Below, one piece after another: positions 33,873 to 47,410 of a stretch of 64,000 nt of DNA; position 1 is the first letter of the stretch; each line of letters starts with the position of its first letter. Position numbers and translations under genes: made by a program. Under the pieces are notes generated by a model that saw only the letters and a program-made list of their open reading frames with translations, was not told the DNA's origin and searched no databases. The stretch lies in NCBI RefSeq assembly GCF_020360975.1, contig NW_025408667.1, positions 186,001 through 250,000 on the forward strand. The letters are read 5' to 3'. The stretch comes from Hirsutella rhossiliensis. Its lineage: Eukaryota > Ascomycota > Sordariomycetes > Hypocreales > Ophiocordycipitaceae.

Positions 33873-35000
33873 TACGATAAGTACTATTAAGTTAAAGCTA
33901 GCCTAGTAGTAAAGCGCTAGCTATACTAGCTTATATCCTTTTTATATATTCTAAAACAGTACTTTTAGTTATATATAGGTAGGGTCGGGGTAAAAGGGGT
34001 CGTCTATATAAGGAAGGGGGCGCTCTATCTCCTAGCGCTTCTCTATCTACTATACTTATAAATATTATTCGTACTTAGTTCGGCCTCCCTAGCCCTACTA
34101 GCTAGCGGGTATCTTAAGCTCGACCTCTTATCTTAGCGCGGTCTACCTAGTCCTTACTTTTAGACTACGGTCGGATTAAAAACGCCCTAGGTTTTAATAG
34201 TAGGTAGCACCTATTACTTAGTATATACCTAGGTATTTATAAACTATTAAGGTCTTTATAGGTAGTTTTCCCTTACCTTCTCCTAGGCTTTATTCGCTAT
34301 AAGGTAAGTTTAGGTCTATAATAAGTAGTCCCCTTAGTATAAGATATAGTTATAAGGGATTTCGCCCTTCTTAGCTTTATATTTATCCTCCCCTCTATTA
34401 TATACTATACTCCTATATTAGCTATAGAGTTATATCGATATATACTACTTAGCGATATAGCTATACCTATAGTAATTATAGTACCTCTATAGTTAGACCG
34501 ACTTATTATAGGGTTTATATTAAAAGATTAATACTTTAAGGACTAAGCTTAGGTTATAAAGCCTATTAGCCTCTTCTAAGCTATTAATATTAATAAGTAT
34601 AGTTATCGCTATTAATATCTTAGATTAAGGGTATAGCGCTTAAGCTTAACGGACCTTAACTTTATTTACCTCTATAATCTTATAGAGTAATCGCTCCCTA
34701 TTTACTATCGCTACCCTTAAAGGGACGTTTATAGTAACTACTATATACGCGCGGTAGGTTATTATAGCCTCCGGCCTAAATATAGCCTTAACCTAGCCTT
34801 AGTCCCTTTAATAGGCTCTCGCTAAGGTATTTAATATAACCGCGATATCTCTACTTTAAAGGCGCCTCGCTACTATAGTATATATAGTTTAATAGGGATA
34901 AGGGTATATACTTAAAGCACGAGTAGTATATAGCTAAGGATTAATAGAGTAATTAACTATATAATTATCTAATTATTAGTCTTATATATAGCTCTAAGGT
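33873..35000 (-). pseudogene. LINE2 ORF1 (gag-like, zinc knuckles), minus strand
   Basis: On the minus strand, 34950-34270 reads as a LINE ORF1. A conserved helical stretch with R-L-L-Y-K-I type sequence lies near 34690, followed by a CCHC knuckle at about 34500-34440. Several of its Cys and His codons are now Tyr (TAT/TAC), as RIP would cause. Such proteins coat the LINE RNA. ORF2 continues after the inserted copia at 27616. Confidence 0.65.
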
Positions 35001-35870
35001 TCTTAGGTTATTAATATAAGTCTTAGAGATTACTTTACTCTATGCCTCTTTATCTCTACTAAAGTTATATAACTAGCGGCCTTTACTTTAAAGGGGAAAA
35101 ATAAATATTTAAATTAACTATAATTAAGGAAGATATTTAATTAAATAATCCGCGCTTTTATAAAGCCTTTAAGTATACTTAGGGGGGGGTAAATAAGAAG
35201 CGCTAAGGGTCTTATCCCTTTAATAGGCTAATATTTATAAGGGTATAATCTTACCTATTAAACTCCTCCTTAGCGACTTTCTAACCTAAGATACTAATAA
35301 AAAGGGCGCGATAATAATAAGTAAAGGGTCTTATCCTAAGTATATAAGTAAGTAAATAAATAAACTATCGACGGAACTTTTCTCCTTTACTATAATCCCT
35401 TCCCTTTATATTATTTATTCCTCCCTTTACTTATAAGCTACTTATTTAGCTCTTTCTTATCTTTACTTATATACTTCCTTTTTTAGATAATTATCTACTA
35501 CCCCTTATATATACTCCTAAGTATTTACGCTTATTATACTTAAGGGCGTTAAGGAAATAAAGTAGTTAGTATCTTTACTAGTCTATAGCTTTAGGTATAG
35601 CTAGATTAAATAAGCTATAGAGTCTTATAAACTAATTATTATTACGTTACTAATAGTCCTATATAAATATATAGAGTTATAGTCGTTAATATCTTAGCGG
35701 TAGTTTTAATATATTCCTAGGTTTTTATAACTCCTTTAACTTAGGTAGGTTTAAAGCTTAGTATAAACCTTATAAGGACTATAGCTAAAGAGGCTATTAC
35801 TATACTTTATTTCTAGGGAGTAATAAGGCGCGCTATAAGCGTTACTAAGATATTAAATAATATTATATCT
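35001..35870. other. Unassigned sequence between LINE2 and LINE1
   Basis: About 870 bases, AT-rich, no readable frame. It may contain the 5' leaders of both LINE copies, which diverge from here. Confidence 0.4.
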
Positions 35871-36049
35871 TCTTAGCTAACTTTTCGAAACTAAGCCTAA
35901 AATATAGAAAAAGTATATACTTAGAAGGCTAACGCTTTCTAAGGACCCTAGAAGAACGGCCTAGGACCCGAGACTAGGACCTAGAGGATATTAAGATAAA
36001 AGATAATACCTAGCCTATACTAAAGACTAGCCTCTTTAGGCCTAGCCTA

Positions 36050-37290
36050 GCCCTACCTTAAGCTAGCTAATTCTAGCTTAACTAGCCCCTAAAGTAAGTA
36101 AAGGGGCAAAAGAGAGCTATACTTAGTAGCCCTATTAGCCCTACGCCTATCTAACCTATATTCTAATACTTATAGTAGACCTAGCCCTAGCCTTAATACC
36201 CCTTCCCTAAGGACCGGGGCTAGGGCTTCTTTTAGTAAGCCGTCTAGGCCTTTAAGGAAGCTTAAAAAATCGAACCCTTTTATAAGACCCTTATAAAAGG
36301 GCTTAAGAAGGCAGCTATAAGGACCCCGGACCGCTAATAGCCCCCGTAATAACCCCTATACTAGCCTAAGGCCACCTAGCAGCCTAGGGCTACCTAAGGA
36401 AACCTTAAAGCGAGCTTATAGGCTAAGGCTACCGTAAAGAAGGCGCTTAAGGCCCTAGCTAAGGCCCCGGCTAAGGCTCCGGTAAAAGCCCTAGCTAAAA
36501 CCCTAGCTAAGGCCCTAGCTAGGAAGAACGTAAAAGAGGACTTTTAACTTATCTTAAAGCTAAAAAAGGAATTACTAACGCTAACTATTAACCCTATTAC
36601 GCTTTATAACGAGCTTAATAAGGCTATAAGGGAGCTAGCTATATTAGCTCTATTAACCTAGAATAAAGGTAATATAGTTATAATAATAAAGGCCCTATAT
36701 ATAGTAAAAAAGCTTTTAGAGTAGTAGGAGAAGTAGTCCCTATACCTTAAGGAGCTACCTATTAAATCGGCCGACCTTCCTACTAGCTAGACTAAGCTAG
36801 TAGCCTAGAGCGTCCCTAACCTCCTAGAAACCCCTATCCTTAATATCTTCGCTATAGAAGCTAAAACCTTTAGCGGGATCGATATCCTAGGGCAGCCTAG
36901 GTAGCTAGGCACCCTAGGCCTAACGTAGAAGGTAGGATCGGTCGACTTTATAGTCCCTTTAAAGGCTATAAGGGCTAAATACCGGAAAAAAGGCCTCTAT
37001 ATAGTAAGGCTATAAATTCGAGTCGAGGTATATAAGGAATATACTATATATATATAGTACTATAGGTGCCTTTCCTTTAACTATAACCCCTAGACCTACC
37101 GGCAGCTTATTAGGTATACTTTTTACCTAGAAAAGCACCTAACTAAGGACTATAACTACCCTAGCTATAAGGCTAGCTAAGGCTGCTCTTACTTTAAGGT
37201 TTAATACTATAATAATAAAGGAGAGCACCTTATAACTAATAAAGTATAATATAGAGTTTATAAGGGAATAACTAATACTTAATAGCCTTA
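36050..37290 (+). pseudogene. LINE1 ORF1, gag-like with CCHC knuckles
   Basis: An N-terminal Ala/Lys-rich repeat of ctagctaaggcc-type codons (about 36440-36540) precedes a helical middle. Cys/His knuckles begin at about 37059: the first Cys now reads TAC, a retained TGC sits four codons later, and further knuckles follow to about 37250. ORF1 protein would bind LINE RNA. Many TAG/TAA stops. Confidence 0.65.
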
Positions 37291-37399
37291 GCCCCCCTAT
37301 ATCTATAGGGCCCTTAAAGCCCCCTAGGCCCCTTAGGCCTAACTACGAAAAGGCGCTGAGCCATTTCTTATTAACTTATATAACGAAAGAAGAGTTAAA

Positions 37400-40300
37400 G
37401 GCCTTAGCTAGCTAAGGCCGGTAAGGCCCCTTTATAATAAAAAGGCTACTACTAATAGCTAGCTTTCCATAAGTAGCCCTTTATATTAGTAGGGACTTTA
37501 ACTTATACTACCTTTATTAGAACCCTTTATAAAACCCTTTGCCTATAAGGTAAAAGCTCTTATTAGCTAGTCTGACCGCTATAAGGCTTCCTTACTAACG
37601 GATCTTAAGGTAGCTATAAAAGGCACCTATTAAAGGAAAGGCTTAAAAGGGGCCTTAGTTATAGACCTTACTTTCTATAGCCCCTTTAAATAGCTAACCT
37701 AAGCTAACTTCTACTTCTTAAAGGCTACGGGCTTAAATTATAGGCCTATAGCCTTTAAAGCTAGCTTAAGGGGCCCTAATAAGCTATTACTAGCTAGGCC
37801 TACTACCTATAATTATAGGAAAGTAAACTAAAAGGTATTCTCGGAATACCTAGCTAAGAAGGAATAGGACCTCCTTATAGTTATAGAGAGGGCTATAAAA
37901 AGAGATAACTTAGAAGGGATAGCTTCCCTTTTAATAAGAACCTTTATAGAGGCCTTAAACGCAGCGATACTAAAAAAGAGGCTTTATAAGGGATCTAAGC
38001 CCTAGTAGACCGACGAGCTAATATGCCTTTAGAAAGCCCTAAGCCTAGCCTAACGGGCTTATAGGCTAGCCTAGAGAAAGAGAGCTTTAGAGAAGCCCGA
38101 AATAGCTTTAAGTATACTATTAAAGTTATTAAAAGTAATACTAAGAGAGCTTTAATAAAAGTAATAGGAAAGAACGTCTTTATAGCCTTTCCTATACTAA
38201 GGCTAGAGCTAACCCTACCCTTCCTAGTATCTTATATAAAAGAAGGATAGAGGTAAAGCTAATACTTTTATAGAAAAATACGAGGCCTTCTTAATAACCC
38301 TTTTTCCGACCCTAGACCCTAGCCCTAGCCCTCCCTTTAGCCCCCCTTAGAGCCTAGAAAAAGAAGAGCCCCTAGGATATATAGGTAGTAAGGGTACGGT
38401 TAAGTAGGACTAGCTAGAGCTAAAGGACCCTAAGATTAAGAGGGCTATTTTTAGCTCTTTTAATAAGAAAGCCCTTAGCCTAGACTCCCTATATTAAAGA
38501 ATAGCTATAGTGGTCCTAAGGAATTAAACCTTTAAGCCCCTTATAAGCTAGGTAGACTACTTCCTTACTAAAAGGAAGATCTAGCTAGCCTCGAGGGGTA
38601 AGTCTAGCCCCTATAGACCTAGTAATAGGTGCCCCTAATGGCCCCTTATTAGCCTTATTTTATTCCTCTTATATATAAGGGTATATAGCAACAATGGGAT
38701 ACTAGCTATCTTATATAAATAACTTTAGTATCTTATAATATTAATCTTTAGCTAAGAAGAACGTTTAGTAGCTAGAAGTAATAGCTACTAAACCTATTTA
38801 AATAAGCTAAAAACTAAGGGGTCTACTTACCCTTAAAGATAGAACTTATTTACTTTAGGTAACGATAGCCTATTTTAAAGGGTATAATAGTAGGAGGCTT
38901 ATTTTTTAAAGCAAAGCCTTAGTACAGTAGTGCTAGGGTCTTTAATTCTAGGCTCCTATTTAAATAATATATTAAGAAGAAGGTAGTATCTATATAAGCT
39001 GCCTTTAAATGACTATCCCGCTTAACCTCTATATAAAAAGGCCTTTATTTAGAGCCTTTAAATAGCTTTTACTAGGCCTATATAACCTTATAGTAGACTA
39101 TAGGCCTAACTTTTGTACATGTCACCCCTAAGAACCTTATAAAGCCTTCGCTTATAAACTAAGCTCTTTAAAGGTCTTAGGCCTAAAGGATCCCTTTATT
39201 AGGCCTTAAAAGATAAAGTAGCCCTACCGCTACTAGAGGTATAATTTAAAAGGCATACCTCTCCATACCTCCCTCTGACCTTATACTCTTACCTAGTTAC
39301 CCTATAAGGCAAAGGCTTAACCTCAGCTATAAGATAACCTCGCTGACTTAGGCTATAACCCAAGGGCCTTGGCTTAAGCATATTAAGCTATATATATAGC
39401 CTTTACCTCCCAAAGGCCCAGTAGCCCTATAAGACCTAACTATAACTTGTAAGAAGGAAAGCTAGCTAGAGCCTTATGCCTTAGAGCCAAGGCCCATTAT
39501 AATATAAAGGCCTTTAAACCCTTAGCTGAAGTAATACTATGCCCTTAGCTAGCTTAGCTAGCCTAGAAGACTTTAGGTTACGGCCCCTAGCCTCTATACT
39601 AACGGCTCTAAGGGGTGCCTTAAGGTCCCTATAAAGACTAACGCTACTCCTTCTATAAAATAAGTTTAGAAAATGGCCTACAAAGCGTACCACGAGAACT
39701 TAGGCCCTTAATCGAAGTAGCTAACGTAGAGCTATATTCGTGATACTATGTCTTAGAGGACCCAGCTAAGAGGCCCGGCCCTCAAAGCATAGCTCTCTAA
39801 CCCTATAGATACTCTATATCTTTATGTGATAGCCTGCTCGCTATAAAAGAAGGTTATAGGTTTCTAGACTAGAATATATATTAAAAGGCCCCATCTAGCT
39901 TTTAGAAGCCTTTATATAATATATAGCTATAAATTAGTGCCCTAGCTACCTAGGATCCTCTAGTAAGCTAGCTAACTAGCTAGCTAAAGAGGTTTAGGGG
40001 CCCTACTAAGGGACCCCTTAGTCTTTCTTAGCTACTTATAAAAAAGGTTTAGTAAGCTACTAGGACTATTAAAAGGGACTTTAAGCTACCGAGGCGGCTA
40101 AGGCCCTAGGGCAAGGCCTAGGTAAGTACTATACGCCTATTTAAAGACCCCCACCAGCCTTAGCCTAGAAAAGGACTTTATAGGGAGGCCTAGGCTAACC
40201 CTCTCGGCCTTTTACTAGCTCCTCTTTAAGGCTAGCTTCTTATTTTCCTTCCTAAAAAGGACTAATAAGGTAGACCGAGATAACTGCCGCTATAGCTAAG

Positions 40301-40500
40301 GAAGGTATATAGCTAGGTACCTTATCCTAAGGTGCCCGAACTATAGGAGGGAAAGAGAGGTCCTTTACTAGACCTCTAAAAGATAGAAGGGGGCCCTTAG
40401 CTTACTTATTCTCTATAGCTCTAAGGAAGGAAGGGAAGCCCTTTTAACCTTCTTAGCTAAAATAGAGATAGGGATAGCTAAGTAGCTTAAAAGGAGTAAC
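37400..40500 (+). pseudogene. LINE1 ORF2: endonuclease, RT, RNase H, zinc knuckle
   Basis: Endonuclease motif (G/R)-D-F-N at 37491-37502. The polymerase region follows to about 39300 in decayed form. RNase H is recognised by Y-T-(D/N)-G-S-K at 39595-39612, with the first catalytic Asp now Asn. A C-terminal Cys-His knuckle at about 40285-40341 keeps two Cys codons while its other ligands read Tyr. The 3' half has fewer stops than the 5' half. About 270 bases near the endonuclease start, present in the minus copy at 530-800, are missing here. Confidence 0.7.
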
Positions 40501-40600
40501 CTAGGGGCCCTAGGTCCCTTAGGGGGGAAAATTACCATATGAGTGAAACTAAACTAACCTTTCTCATTATTGCCTTTATAGCTACCCTTCCTTAAGTTAT

Positions 40601-43020
40601 AAGCCCCTAGGCTCTATAGCTAGCTAGGACTACTAATAAGGGCCTAGGCCCCTACTAGCCTTACTATAGCCTTAGAGGCTATATATAAGTAATAATATAA
40701 AAAAAAAATAAGCGTTACTAAAGTCTTTAGCCTTAAGGTAATTAACTAAGGGCTTAGTAATTTCGGAGTCTTAGGGCGAGTTAGCAGTTTGCTACCATTC
40801 ACCTTTCTTCCTTACTAGCTTCTTATTAAGTTATCGGCGGGGGTATAGTTATAAGTCTTTCGCTCCTTTATACGTTCTAAGGAGTTATTAATAAAGGGCA
40901 AGGAGTAAGCTTAATTACCTATATATTTAAGGGGGAGAATAAAGGTATTATTTTTATATAAATAAAGGGACTAGTAAGGGCGCTTAGCTCTCTCCTTTAT
41001 ATACTTTAAGGTAAGGATCCTATCTTAAAGTTACTTAGGAAAGGCTACTTAGTTTAGATAAGGGATTAATTTAATTAACGATTAAGGTGCATAAAGGTCT
41101 AGGCTTATTCTTAATTTTATCGCGTAATTAAATAGTTAGGGTCTTTAAGCAGGAGTTTCGTAAAGAAATCATGTAGCCCCAAGTTGATTAGGTTAAGTTA
41201 GTCTATAAAGGTAGCTAGTATAAATAGCTCTTTTCTCGCTCTCCTTACTATATAAGCTAGTTTTATATTTCTTTAAAGCGGTAGTTTCTATCTACTAGGC
41301 CTATCTAAGAAGTTAACTACTTCTAGGACTTCTTAAAGGTCTTATTCTTCTCAACCTCCTAAGATAATATAGTTATATTAGTAAATCTATTTATACCTAG
41401 GAATCCTTATAAGAAAGACTCTACTAAAAGTTATTAAGCTTTAATTAAATAGTATCCTTTATAGTTATCTAACCTTACTATTAAACTACTAGGAAACTCC
41501 GCTACTTTATAATATCGCTTATATATAATTAAGTTCGTTCGCCGCGATAGCTTAGATTCCGCTTATTAGCCTATCGATATAGCTTTTTATACTTATCCTT
41601 TTATTTAGCTTAAAGAAATACTAGTCTCGGTATAAGATTTTATTTATTTATAGGGCTTCTTATATTGCCTTATACCTTTACTTTAGAATTACTTTAACCT
41701 TTAAGTATCGGTACTTAATTATCTTAAGGTATAGCCCGACTATACCTTTAACTTAGTATTAAATTATTATTAAAGCTAAGTAGCTATATTCCTACCCTTT
41801 TTACTAAGCGGTATAAAGGACTAGCGTATAGGTAAAGTTATAAGGAACTTAGAGGATATAAAGAAACTACCGCTATACTTATAAGAACGTATAGAGTTTA
41901 ATATACCGTCTCTCTTTCTAAGTATTAAAAACAACTAAGTTTCCTTCTTTATAGTCTTAAAGGAACGCTCCTTAATAGAGTCCCTTTTTATTAAGTCTTA
42001 TTAAAAAGTTAATAACTTTAGTTATATAGCTTTATTTATATATAAAGCGACTAAGGTTAAAGGTAGGAGTAGTAAACTTAATTAAATACTCCTTATTATT
42101 TAGGTATTTATAATAATTTATATATCTATCTTCTATATCTTAAATAGGTTCTCCTTAATAGTTAATATAAACTAATAATAGGTAAGGTAAGGGGTATACT
42201 ATATTCTTAATACCTCTTATTAAGATCTTAATTATCGCGCTAAGGCTAAAGCTTATAGCCTATCGTTTATTAATAGCTTTATAAAGAAAGTTATATATAT
42301 TAACGATATACTCTTCTTAGCGGGCTTTATTCCTAGTAAATCCGTTTATCTTTTTAATGCCTTTATATATTATCTAAGCGTCTTTAAGGCTAATATCCTA
42401 CCGTTTAATAAGGCCTATTAGTATTAAGTACTGACGATCTTTATAGATATACTATAGCGGTTACTTTTACTTATAAACGTCTTATTAGTCTTAGTCTATA
42501 AATCTTTCTTTATCTTTAATATAAAAGCGCCCTTTACTACCTTTTACTTTAACTTCGCTATAGTAAGTAATTAAAATAGAGCTCCTACTTATAAATAGTA
42601 GTATACTAAAGAAAATAGCGGTATTCTTAGGGAGGTCTATAGCTAGGCCTAGGATACTATTTAGGTTTACTGCTATATCTTAGGAAAGGGCAAAGTAAGT
42701 AAGAAAGAGGGAGAAGTTAAAATTAAATAGTTAAGGTAAGTAGTTCTAAGTTATAACGCTAAGAGGCTAAGAGGGTTATATATATATATATATAAGAGTT
42801 ATATTAGTAAAGGAGATTATTATTAATAAGGAAGCGTATAGAGTATATATATATATATAAAAGGAAGAAGAAGGAAGGAAAAAAGAGGGTATAGTAAGAA
42901 GAATAAATAGTCGTTAAAGCGCGCGGTTATTAGTTACTTTAGCTAGCCTTTATAGCGGTAAGGTCTTAGGCGTATTTAGGGGTTATACTTAAATAACTTC
43001 TTTTACTAGTTAACGATTAA
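40601..43020. other. Unassigned, partly lightly mutated repeat sequence
   Basis: The start (to about 41190) keeps some CA/TG and may be LINE1 tail plus another element. From 41200 on RIP is heavy. Minus-strand frames near 42300-42000 look protein-like (Lys/Ile/Leu-rich) but show no motif I can name. Short (TA)n and purine tracts lie at 42778-42900. Confidence 0.35.
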
Positions 43021-43169
43021 GGAGCTATTTAATCTCCGCCCTTTTCTTTCCTTTTTTACTCTTTTTATTTCTCTTCTTCCTCTTTTCTTCTCTATCTTTT
43101 TTATTTTTCTAGACCGCTACCTCTTATCTTCTCCTTTTATAACTACCTCTTCTTCCTTATTATATCTTA

Positions 43170-44490
43170 TAAGACCGCTAAACTTAAAACTAAAGAGCTA
43201 TTAGATATCGTTAACCTCTCTTTAACTACTCTTCTATAACCTTCCCTTATTACTACTACTCTCCTTACTTAGAATTATCGTACTAAGGTCTTTCCTTTTT
43301 ATATAAAGTACTTTTAAGTAACGACTATCTAACTTATTTAATCTCGCTTAGCTTATTTTAACCGTCTTCTTTTATAGATCTATAGTTACTTTAAGACTTA
43401 GGTTTATAGTAGAAATAATATTAGTTATTAAGGGTTTTTAATTTATATAGAAATTGCCTTTTAGTTATAGGTTTTATTAAAAGCTCTTAATATTATTAGG
43501 ATTAAAGTACGCGGTCGATCTTTTTTCTCTTACTTTCTTAAGAGCACGCTAGGTCGGTATAATTAAATCGTTTTCTATACCTTTTATTATAGATATTAAC
43601 TAGTAACTTATATCCCTATAGAAATTACTTATTTATATAAATACTTCTTTTCTTAGCTTAATTTAAGGTAGTAAGAATACCCTTAGGTAGTCTTAATTAC
43701 TTTATATAGAGCTTATAACCCTTACTTTTATTAAGGGTATATTTAAACTTATTAAACGACTATAAATTTTACTTATAAGTATATTATATTTCCTTTTTAT
43801 AAGTATATCTCTCTTTTAGGCACTACTAGTAGCTCTTACGTTAACTATATCTAGGATTTAACTAAGGCGCCCGTTTATAAATAGTAGTACTTCTTTAGAT
43901 ATTATAAGGCTACTTACGACCTTAATAGATTCGCTAACTATATATATAGTTATAATTTCTATACTAACCTTAAGACTAATAGATTTTACGATAAGTATAT
44001 TAGTAATAAGACCGCCCTTTATCTTCTTTATAATATCCTTAATCCCTTTATATAGGTTTAATAAGCTCTCTCTTAAGTAATAATTAAATAGTTTTTAAGT
44101 TCGCTTTATAGTAGTCTATAGTAGGTTTACTAAGAGTAAGTAGCCTTATTTAGTCGCTATCTTTAATAGTAAAAGTTTTTCTCTTAAGGTTATATACGTT
44201 TAATTTAATAAGTCGAAAATATATTAAAATTTATCTTATAGGCGCGTTTATATTTACTATAGTAGGTCTCCCCCTTTATAATAAAAAATAAACGTTCTTA
44301 TCTATAAAGTAAAAATTCTTATTCTTAAAGGAGGTAGGTAGTAAGAATATTTATTTTCTTACTTTATTATTTAATTATATCTCTATTTATCTTTTTTAAG
44401 GTAGTAAAAGGTAGGTTATTATTAAGGAAGGGTAAGAAATATTATCTTTATTTACTTAAGGAACTTTAGGTAGAAAATTTAAAAAGATAA
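43170..44490 (+). pseudogene. Protein-like frame of an unidentified element
   Basis: On the plus strand a frame is readable from about 43170 to 44480 with stops mainly at Gln/Trp-type positions. The clearest part, about 43800-44100, is rich in Tyr, Asn, Lys and His-type codons changed to Tyr. It lies head to head with a gypsy integrase on the other strand, so the two belong to different insertions. No known motif was recognised. Confidence 0.35.
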
Positions 44491-44639
44491 GATAGTAAGT
44501 AGGGCGCTTATAAATATCTTAGCTACTATAGTCGTCCTTTAATTAAATATTTAGATAGTACCTTAGTTATTAGTTAGGTTTTAGCGTGCTTCTTATAATA
44601 GTAATATATTTTTATTTTTACTGCCTTTTCCTCCTTAGC

Positions 44640-45840
44640 TTCTTTTTACCTCTTCTTTTTCTCGTTAAATTAACGTTTTTAAGGCTCTTATATAAAGATC
44701 CTTTTTTACTTTACTAAGCTATAGTAGCTAAACCTCGATCGTAAACCTTAGGCCTTTCTTAGGTATCTATAGTCGCTCTTTTTCCTCTTCCTAGCTTTAA
44801 TCCTTTTAAAGTTCGTTAGGGAGTTATTATAACTATAGTACTATCTAATCTAAGGCTTCTTTACTTAGTAAGAGTAGTAAATTATTTACTTTATCTATTA
44901 TTTCTTCTTTCCTCCTTTTATTAAGAGTAATCTTATCTTAGAGTAATTAATTATCTTTAGTAAAGTACTATTAACCTTTTTTATCTTTTTTAAACTTCTT
45001 TAAATACTCTCTTAGGGTTATCTTACTAAGTACGATTCTATTTAAAGTCTTAATCTTATACGCCTTAAACTACTCTAAGCGCGATACTACTTAAAAGGGA
45101 CCGTTCTATCTTATTTAATACTTAACTTACCTCCCTAAATTATTTAATTATCTTACGTTAAATAGTAAGATAAGGTCTCTAGGTTATAGGCTCTTTTTCC
45201 TTATTATACTTATTTTTATCTATCCTCTTTATTAATCGATTTTAATATCTTATTACTCTTTTCTTAGCTTTTTTTATATCTTTTTCTTTTCTTTCTACAA
45301 CTTATATATATACTTTAAATAATTCTTCTTTTATCTTTACTTTATCTTAGTTAATTAGTCGCTAAGTTAGGTATTTTAATTTAAGAGGTAGTATTAGTTC
45401 CTATCTATATAGTAGGTAGAAAGCTAATATTCTATAAGACTCTCTAACTACTATTTAGTCTATAAGGATTACTTAGTTAAGGTATCTAATTTACTTACCC
45501 TTTTTCTCTACTATTTTTATAAGTACTATTATTAACCTTTAGTACCCTTATTCTACTACTATATTCGCCTTTAAATTATATACCGAAGTTTAAATAACTT
45601 TAACGCCTATATCCTTTAGGATATACTTAAAGTCTTTCTTTATTTCGGGCCCTCTATCGATTATAGCGTATAGTATTATACTATACCTATAAATAATAAA
45701 GAGTATAAATTTAGTTATAGCTCCTATAGTAATTTCTTTAACTAGGGTTACTTCTACTAATTTAATAAGGTCGTCTTATACTTTTATAAGGTACGAATAC
45801 CTATAGTTAAATAGTATATACTAGCTATCTATAAAAATAT
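44640..45840 (-). pseudogene. Gypsy integrase fragment, minus strand (family D)
   Basis: The minus strand from about 45840 to 45450 shows an integrase catalytic core: an early Asp region, then D-R-G-P-E followed by the S-(A/V)-Y-N-L-K-A-N type region ending near a Val-Glu pair (the third catalytic residue). The C-terminal part runs on to about 44640. No reverse transcriptase precedes it: its 5' side ends near the LTR-like repeat at 46100. The family differs from gypsy A. Confidence 0.65.
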
Positions 45841-46099
45841 ACCCTTATATTCCTATTTTACTATTATAAAGAAATAATAAGCATAGGGAGGCTTTATAGA
45901 ATAAGCTAGTAAAAAGAGGCTCTATAATATAGTCTAAGGGAATAACCCTTAAAAGATAAAGACCTCTACTAGATATCTATACCTCCCTTTAGGAAAAGCG
46001 GGTTAGGATAAGCCTATCCTTATAAACAAATATATATATAAAATGCATAAGTTAATTACGAGTAGAACGGATACCCTATTGCCTATTTTAGCCTAGCGG

Positions 46100-46524
46100 T
46101 TCTAAAGATATCCGCGATACGAGAATAGGTAGGGCATAGAACATTCTAGTTAAATCTACTACTTATACTAGAACCTATAGTCTTACGTTAACTATTACAC
46201 TATAATCAGACTATCTACTAAGTTAAGAAGATATACTATAGATAGAGCTTTTTAAGCACTATAGAATATACTAGAAAGCTAACTAATTAGTTTACTAGTA
46301 AGCGAGCAATTATCTATAAAAGACGAAAGATTTCCCTAGGAGTAGTAGATAAAGGAAGTAAGTTCGCAAGTATCTTTTATAACGCTATTCTTTTAATATA
46401 TTATTTAGCCCTTTATATGCTCGTTATAAATTCCGAATAAAATCCTACCCTATACTCCTTCGACCGATCGTTCCGCTTACGTTATGGATTACCCGATTCT
46501 ACGCTTATTACTTATACCTTCTTA
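46100..46524. repeat. LTR-like repeat, second copy of 1-424
   Basis: Same sequence order as 1-424 but with more CA/TG/CG left (for example ctataatcagac, gagcaatt, tatgctcg, ttatggatt). Followed, like that copy, by minus-strand LINE1, though at a different LINE position, so the two insertions are separate or the LINE was truncated independently. Confidence 0.55.
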
Positions 46525-47410
46525 TAGGCCTTAGGCGCCTTTTTTATAGTAGCCTTAGCTTATAAGCTAGCTTTAAAGCTTCCTTAAGTAGCCTTAAACT
46601 ACTAAGTAGCCTTAGGCTAGTATAAGGGCTATTATAAGGGCTATTAGCGGTCTAGGGTCTTTATAGCTGCCTTCTTAAGCCCTTTTATAAGGGTCTTATA
46701 AAAGGGTTCGATTTATTAAGCTTCTTTAAGGGCCTAGTAAGCTTATTAAAGAAAGCCCTAGGCTTAGCTCTTAAGGAAGGGGTACTAGGGCTAGGGCTAG
46801 GTCTACTATAAGTATTAAAATATAGGTCGGATAGATATAGGACTAATAGGGCTATTAAGGCTAGCTTTCTTTTACCCTTTTATTTACTTTAAAGGCTAGT
46901 TAAGCTAAAGGTAGCTAGCTTAAAGTAAGTCTAGGCTAGGCTTAATAAAGGTAGTCTTTAATATAAGCTAGGTATTATCTTTTATCTTAATATCTTCTAT
47001 ATCTTAGTCTTAGGTCCTAGGCCTTTCTTTTAAAGTCTTTAAAAAGTATTAGCCTTTTAAAGCTACTTTTAAGTAGGCCCTAGCCTCTAAGATACTTATT
47101 TTAGCTCTTAAGTTAAGGGGGTAAAAGGGCCCCCCTTAAGTCTAAGCTAAGGTCCTAGGTTAGGTCTAAGCTAAGAATTATTAGCGGGGGGTATATACCC
47201 TTAGTTAGTAAGGGTAAGGAAGAGTTTTCTACTTATATAAATAAGAACCTTACTTAGTTTATAATCTTTAGTAGTATATTACATACCTACTAATAGCTAT
47301 ATAAGTCTATCTTTAAGGGAGCGTAATATACTATTTACGAAGGTTTTAAGTATATACTTTTTTTATATTTTAAGCTTAGTTTTAAAAAGCTAGCTAGAAA
47401 GATATAATAA
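46525..47410 (-). pseudogene. LINE1 ORF1 fragment with empty gypsy target site
   Basis: Parallel to 1790-2443 and on to 9433-9620 without the 7-kb gypsy A between. The single gtaag at 47214-47218 marks where gypsy A inserted in the other copy. Strong RIP and no frame. Confidence 0.7.

Larger units (their letters stand above)
35871..40600 (+). mobile_element. Tad-like LINE (LINE1), most complete copy
   Basis: About 4.7 kb on the plus strand with the order ORF1, endonuclease, reverse transcriptase, RNase H, C-terminal zinc knuckle and 3' tail. RIP is strong in the first half. From about 38640 on, CA and TG become more frequent (for example around 38690, 39110, 39250-39860 and 40530-40800), so the 3' half was mutated less. 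Other copies are on the minus strand at 425-2443/9433-9620, 13289-18910 (split) and 46525-47410. Confidence 0.75.
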
